DNA from: Pseudomonas bharatica CSV86 | GTDB lineage: Bacteria > Pseudomonadota > Gammaproteobacteria > Pseudomonadales > Pseudomonadaceae | Direction of reading: 5' to 3' | DNA: 64,000 nucleotides | Assembly: GCF_000319305.2 (NCBI RefSeq) | Contig: NZ_AMWJ02000001.1 | Location: forward strand, 1,713,001-1,777,000 | Shown here: piece after piece, positions 60,708-64,000 of the stretch | Position numbering within the stretch: position 1 is the first letter of the stretch | How the letters are laid out: each line of letters starts with the position of its first letter | Notes under the pieces: generated by a model | Seen by the model: the letters and a program-made list of their open reading frames with translations, nothing else | Told to the model about the DNA's origin: nothing | Databases searched by the model: none | Position numbers and translations under genes: made by a program

Positions 60708-62282
60708 ATGTTCGATTCACCGCTTAAGTTCGGCCTATCCATTTCCGCCCGCGGGCTGATCGAAGACACCTGCCTGGCGATGATTCCTGGCGCGGTCGTC
60801 GGTGTCTGGGACGTTCTGCACGAGGATCATGGGCTCACCGGTGGCGAGGAGGTCTACGCACGGCTGGAGCAATGCCTCCAGCCGTTGCAACAGGTACGCT
60901 CGAGCATCGCCTTGCTTGAGCGCAAGGTCGCGGCTTATCGCCTGAACCTGGACAAGTACCAGATCGCCCCGGCGCTCACGCTGATCGAATCCCTCTACCA
61001 CGATTACGACCAGGCGCTGGAAAAGCTCATTCAGGGCATCCGCGAACAGTCCGCCGGCAGCCCGCAGGGCGCGGCCGACCGCTTCGTCAGCCAAGGCCGC
61101 CTGAACGGACTGGCCAGCCGCGTCGGCGAGGAACTGGGAGAGAGCCTGCTGACCCTGCAGCGCATGCTCAGTACGTCCTACGCCCAGTACTTCCTCCGGC
61201 CGTTCCAGGAGGACCTGAACCAGCGCGACTTCGTTTCGTTCTTCTACATCAGCAAATACTGCTACGCGCGTTTCTTCCTTGCTCAGGTCAAGGCATTCCT
61301 GCTGTTGCATCTGGTCCAGGCCGACGCCTGCCAGCAGTTCCGTATCCAGAACGAACTCGACGACTTCGAGGTCTTGCTGGGCCGCCAGGAAAGGGAAATG
61401 ACGCACTGGCTGCCCGACGAGGTGCTGGCCTTGGTCGAGCAACTGGCACAGGAGCGCGAGGGCATGCGTGGCGCCGTGTCGGTGAGCTGGCGCTCGGGTC
61501 TGGGCGACAACGGCCTGCGCTTCGGCAGCGACGGTGGCGTACACCTCTGCGTCGAGGTCCAGGAGTGGCGTCTGGAGCCCATCGGGGCCTTGGTCTTCAA
61601 CCCGCAGGTCGACCAGCTTTTCCGCATCAAGCACGCGGTGTCCGGGAATATTCTGCAGATCGGCGGCGCGGCCGGTGTGATGGGGGTCACCGACTACAAG
61701 GCCGTCAAGGACGGCTGGAAGATCAGTTGGAACGCCGCGCATGAGGTGTTCAATCTGCAGTTCAAAAGTTACACGGGCGACGCCAACAACGACGTTCGGC
61801 TGGTCTCCCGCAGCGGGCCGAACCGATCGATGAGCGAGGTGCGCCTGGATGGCAAGCGTGTCGATCATCCCTATGAGACCGAGCAGCAGTTCTTCATCGA
61901 ACCGTACTATCAGGTGTTCGCCGGACGTGACCGGATGCTGGTGGGCGAGCATCTGGTGCCCAATGGTTTCGTGATGTCGGAAGGCGGAGCCTATACCTTG
62001 CTGTACCGTTCCAACGGCTCGGTGATGCTGGTCAGGGGTTCCGATAACAAGACGGTATGGATCGCCGCCGAGCGGCATGGACGACCACCGGCGCGCCTGA
62101 TGCTGCAGCCGGACGGTAATCTCGTCGCGTATGACGTCGACGGCGCGGCCTATTGGTCTTCGGGCAAGTACTTCAAGGACCAGCAGGCCCTGTACAAGCG
62201 TTCGGTGCTGCGGGTGCGCAAGGATGGACGGGTAGAGATCCGGGTGCCGGGACAGGAGATTTTCTGGATTACGCCGCAATAA
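60708..62282 (+). CDS. Helical protein with C-terminal bulb-type (B-)lectin domain
   Basis: A 524-residue protein with no signal peptide. Residues 1-260 are an all-helical, partly hydrophobic region (LEQCLQPLQQVRSSIALLER, LTLQRMLSTSYAQYFLRPFQ, FFLAQVKAFLLLHLVQADAC). A middle beta region (~265-400) contains VDQLFRIKHAVSGNILQIGG. The end (~405-485) is a mannose-binding B-lectin: RMLVGEHLVPNGFVMSEGGA, TLLYRSNGSVMLVRGSDNKT and LMLQPDGNLVAYDVDG, the last close to the QxDxNxVxY sugar-binding motif. The layout suggests a secreted or released sugar-targeted toxin or adhesin, but I do not recognise the helical part. Terminator directly downstream; single gene. Confidence 0.8.
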   Translation: MFDSPLKFGLSISARGLIEDTCLAMIPGAVVGVWDVLHEDHGLTGGEEVYARLEQCLQPLQQVRSSIALLERKVAAYRLNLDKYQIAPALTLIESLYHDYDQALEKLIQGIREQSAGSPQGAADRFVSQGRLNGLASRVGEELGESLLTLQRMLSTSYAQYFLRPFQEDLNQRDFVSFFYISKYCYARFFLAQVKAFLLLHLVQADACQQFRIQNELDDFEVLLGRQEREMTHWLPDEVLALVEQLAQEREGMRGAVSVSWRSGLGDNGLRFGSDGGVHLCVEVQEWRLEPIGALVFNPQVDQLFRIKHAVSGNILQIGGAAGVMGVTDYKAVKDGWKISWNAAHEVFNLQFKSYTGDANNDVRLVSRSGPNRSMSEVRLDGKRVDHPYETEQQFFIEPYYQVFAGRDRMLVGEHLVPNGFVMSEGGAYTLLYRSNGSVMLVRGSDNKTVWIAAERHGRPPARLMLQPDGNLVAYDVDGAAYWSSGKYFKDQQALYKRSVLRVRKDGRVEIRVPGQEIFWITPQ

Positions 62283-62285
62283 AAA

Positions 62286-62306
62286 GGGGGCTGCAAGGCA
62301 GCCCCC
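62286..62306. terminator. Terminator shared by convergent lectin and esterase genes
   Basis: GGGGGCTGC-AAG-GCAGCCCCC, a perfect 9-pair stem flanked on the left by A5, which is a T5 tract for the minus-strand esterase gene. Confidence 0.88.
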
Positions 62307-62311
62307 GGGTA

Positions 62312-63331
62312 TCACTGCAGATGCGTTTTCAGCTCCAGCGCTGCCTGGCGCATCGCCGCCTGCACTTGCGGCACCTTGGCCAGCGGGTTGAGCAGACCAT
62401 AATCATGAATCATGCCGTTGTAACGCACCGCCGTGACATCCACCCCGGCCGCATCCAGCTTGCGGGCATAGGCCTCGCCTTCGTCACGCAGCACGTCGAA
62501 CTCCGCGGTCTGCACCAGCGCCGGCGGCAGGCCCTTGAGCTGTTCGGCACTGGCGCGCAGCGGCGAGGCATGGATGCCGGCGCGCTGGGCCTGGTCGGTG
62601 GTGTAGTTGTCCCAGAACCATTTCATCATCCCGGTGGTGAGGAAGTGGCCTTCGGCGAACTGCTTGTACGAAGCCGTCTCGAAGCTGGCGTCGGTCACCG
62701 GCCACAGCAGCAACTGGAAGCGCAGTGCAGGAGCCTTCTGTTCCTTGGCCATCAGCGCGACCACCGCGGCCATGTTGCCGCCGACGCTGTTGCCGGCCAC
62801 CGCCAGGCGGCTGCTGTCGACACCGATTTCCTTGCCATGCTCGGCTACCCAGCGGGTCGCGGCATAGGCCTGGTTGATCGCGGTCGGGTAATGGGCTTCC
62901 GGCGACGGCGTGTAGTCGACATACACCGCCACCGCGCCGGAACCGACCACCAGGTCGCGGATCAGGCGCTGGTGGGTAGGGAAGTCACCCAGCACCCAGC
63001 CGCCACCGTGGAAGAACATGAACACCGGCAGCTCGCCAGCAACCTTGGCCGGGCGGACGATCTTCAGGGTGACCTTGTCCTGGCCGACGCTGATGGTCTT
63101 CTCGCTGACCTCGATCCCGGAGAGGTCCACCTGGACCGAGGCCTGGGCACCGGTCAGTACCGCACGGGCGTCTTTCGGTGCAAGTTGCTCCAGTGGTTTG
63201 CCGCCGCCTTTCTCCAGGGCTTCGAGGAAGGCCTGGGTCTGCCGTTCGACGCCCGGGCTGCCGGCGGCGAACGCGTTGCCGATGGAGAGGGCGAGGAGGG
63301 TGGCGCCGAGGGTTTTGGTGACCAGTTTCAT
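62312..63331 (-). CDS. Exported alpha/beta-hydrolase, HSL-type esterase
   Basis: A 339-residue hydrolase with a signal peptide (MKLVTKTLGATLLALSIGNA, cut after AFA). Hormone-sensitive-lipase-family motifs: FFHGGGWVLGD (oxyanion hole, His108-Trp112), VAGNSVGGNMAA (nucleophile Ser182), QTAEFDVLRDEGEAYARKL (Asp) and NGMIHDYG (His309). It hydrolyses short acyl esters, presumably in the periplasm. ATG 63331 begins the signal; the divergent LysR gene at 63495 is its likely regulator. Confidence 0.9.
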   Translation of the reverse strand: MKLVTKTLGATLLALSIGNAFAAGSPGVERQTQAFLEALEKGGGKPLEQLAPKDARAVLTGAQASVQVDLSGIEVSEKTISVGQDKVTLKIVRPAKVAGELPVFMFFHGGGWVLGDFPTHQRLIRDLVVGSGAVAVYVDYTPSPEAHYPTAINQAYAATRWVAEHGKEIGVDSSRLAVAGNSVGGNMAAVVALMAKEQKAPALRFQLLLWPVTDASFETASYKQFAEGHFLTTGMMKWFWDNYTTDQAQRAGIHASPLRASAEQLKGLPPALVQTAEFDVLRDEGEAYARKLDAAGVDVTAVRYNGMIHDYGLLNPLAKVPQVQAAMRQAALELKTHLQ

Positions 63332-63494
63332 GTTGGGATTCCTTTTCTTCGCGTTAGGTATGGGCAGCAAGGTTAGATGCCATCAGCGCCGCGGGTTGGG
63401 TTTCGGCTGCGCTGTAAGGTGTGCCCAGATTATTGAGATGCGAACAAGTGAAAAAGCCGCTATAAAGCGTTTTACTGTCCACCGGAAAGAGACA

Positions 63495-64000
63495 ATGAAC
63501 CCCTTCGAAGATATGCGAATCTTTGCCCAGGTCATGGAGTCCGGCAGCTTCACCGCTGCGGCCGACAAGCTGGGCCTGTCCAAGCAGTTCGTCAGCCGGC
63601 GCCTGATGGCCCTGGAGGAGCGCCTTGGCGTGCGCCTGCTCAACCGCTCGACCCGGCGCCTCGATCCGACGCCCCTGGGCCAGAGCTACTATGAGTCGTC
63701 CCTGCGCCTGCTCAACGAGGTCGAGCAGGTGGAGCAGGGCATCGCCGGGCAGACCAGCGAGCCCCGCGGCACGGTGCGGGTCAGTGCACCGCTGTCTTTC
63801 GCCGTGGCGCATCTCGGCTGCCTGCTGCCGGAGTTTCTCCAGCGCTACCCGCAGGTCAGCGTCGAGGTGGACCTGAGCGACCGTTCGGTGGACCTGCTCG
63901 GCGAGGGCTACGACCTGGCCCTGCGTATCGGCGTGCTGGAGGACTCGACCCTGATTGCCCGGCGCCTGGCGGCCATCGACCGGGTCTATTGCGCAAGCCC
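63495..64000 (+). CDS. LysR-family transcriptional regulator (partial, C-terminus outside window)
   Basis: The first 168 residues of a LysR regulator of the 'MNPFEDMRIFAQVMESGSFT' type. AAADKLGLSKQFVSRRLMAL is the recognition region, followed by RLLNRSTRRLDPTPLGQSYY and the effector-domain start GTVRVSAPLSFAVAHLGCLL and DLALRIGVLEDSTLIARRLA. Divergent from the esterase gene over 163 bases; runs off the right edge. Confidence 0.9.
   Translation, partial: MNPFEDMRIFAQVMESGSFTAAADKLGLSKQFVSRRLMALEERLGVRLLNRSTRRLDPTPLGQSYYESSLRLLNEVEQVEQGIAGQTSEPRGTVRVSAPLSFAVAHLGCLLPEFLQRYPQVSVEVDLSDRSVDLLGEGYDLALRIGVLEDSTLIARRLAAIDRVYCAS

Noticed and set aside
1..64000. rRNA, tRNA or tmRNA genes
   Set aside because: No cloverleaf with TTCAAATCC-type T-loop or conserved rRNA segments was noticed on either strand by reading; a tRNAscan/Infernal run would settle it.

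Overview
The window looks like chromosome from a fluorescent Pseudomonas (P. putida / P. fluorescens / P. chlororaphis side of the genus). The evidence is high GC, about a dozen copies of the REP palindrome built on GTGGGAGCTGGCTTGCCAGC, many LysR/AraC regulators, two FecI-FecR-TonB receptor systems and a TccC-like Rhs protein. No rRNA, tRNA, CRISPR array or prophage was seen. It is accessory/metabolic chromosome with one clear recent insertion.

Layout. 0-6.4 kb: partial FMN monooxygenase, then TonB receptor, exported RidA, Tat-exported flavin amine oxidase and a LysR. 6.5-12.2 kb: broken TPR gene, a tight four-gene operon with a DUF4123 (type VI adaptor) protein and a CxxC-repeat protein, and a convergent two-gene operon for a DNase I-fold protein and a 547-residue unknown. 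12.3-16.6 kb: LuxR regulator, outer-membrane MetA-like protein, MFS carrier and HDAC-like deacetylase. 16.8-21.9 kb: TccC/Rhs protein with an HExxH C-terminus, an AraC regulator and a membrane coiled-coil protein. 21.9-22.3 kb: REP tandem array. 22.3-27.2 kb: oxaloacetate decarboxylase, tartrate dehydratase (ttdAB), dicarboxylate carrier and divergent LysR. 27.3-32.2 kb: LysR, Rid protein plus flavin monooxygenase, divergent from DUF1028 plus ArgE-like deacylase. 32.2-32.8 kb: long structured RNA leader before a small DUF6124 gene. 32.8-34.3 kb: frameshifted NCS1 permease.

34.4-37.7 kb is a complete ISPpu12-like ISL3 element with intact inverted repeats and an 8-bp target duplication; it carries a MerR regulator, a cation efflux gene, lspA and tnpA. 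Then follow fosmidomycin-type MFS exporter, first FecIR-receptor system (receptor frameshifted), LysR (frameshifted)/PACE efflux pair, MaoC, AraC-DUF2000-LysE trio, second FecIR-receptor system (intact), a diguanylate cyclase, two convergent paralogous winged-helix/ATPase regulators, Tat-exported amidohydrolase plus YcaC hydrolase, a B-lectin protein, an exported esterase and a partial LysR.

Two points affect the whole annotation. First, five genes are broken by what looks like one missing base in a G or C run, and a sixth such indel would explain why the two convergent regulators read through each other. Part of the 'pseudogenes' may therefore be consensus errors of a long-read assembly. Second, the most interesting unexplained items are the structured leader at 32269-32541 with a sequestered ribosome site, the zincin-like Rhs C-terminus, the DUF4123 operon without VgrG and its convergent nuclease-fold operon, and the exported amine oxidase/Rid/TonB set.
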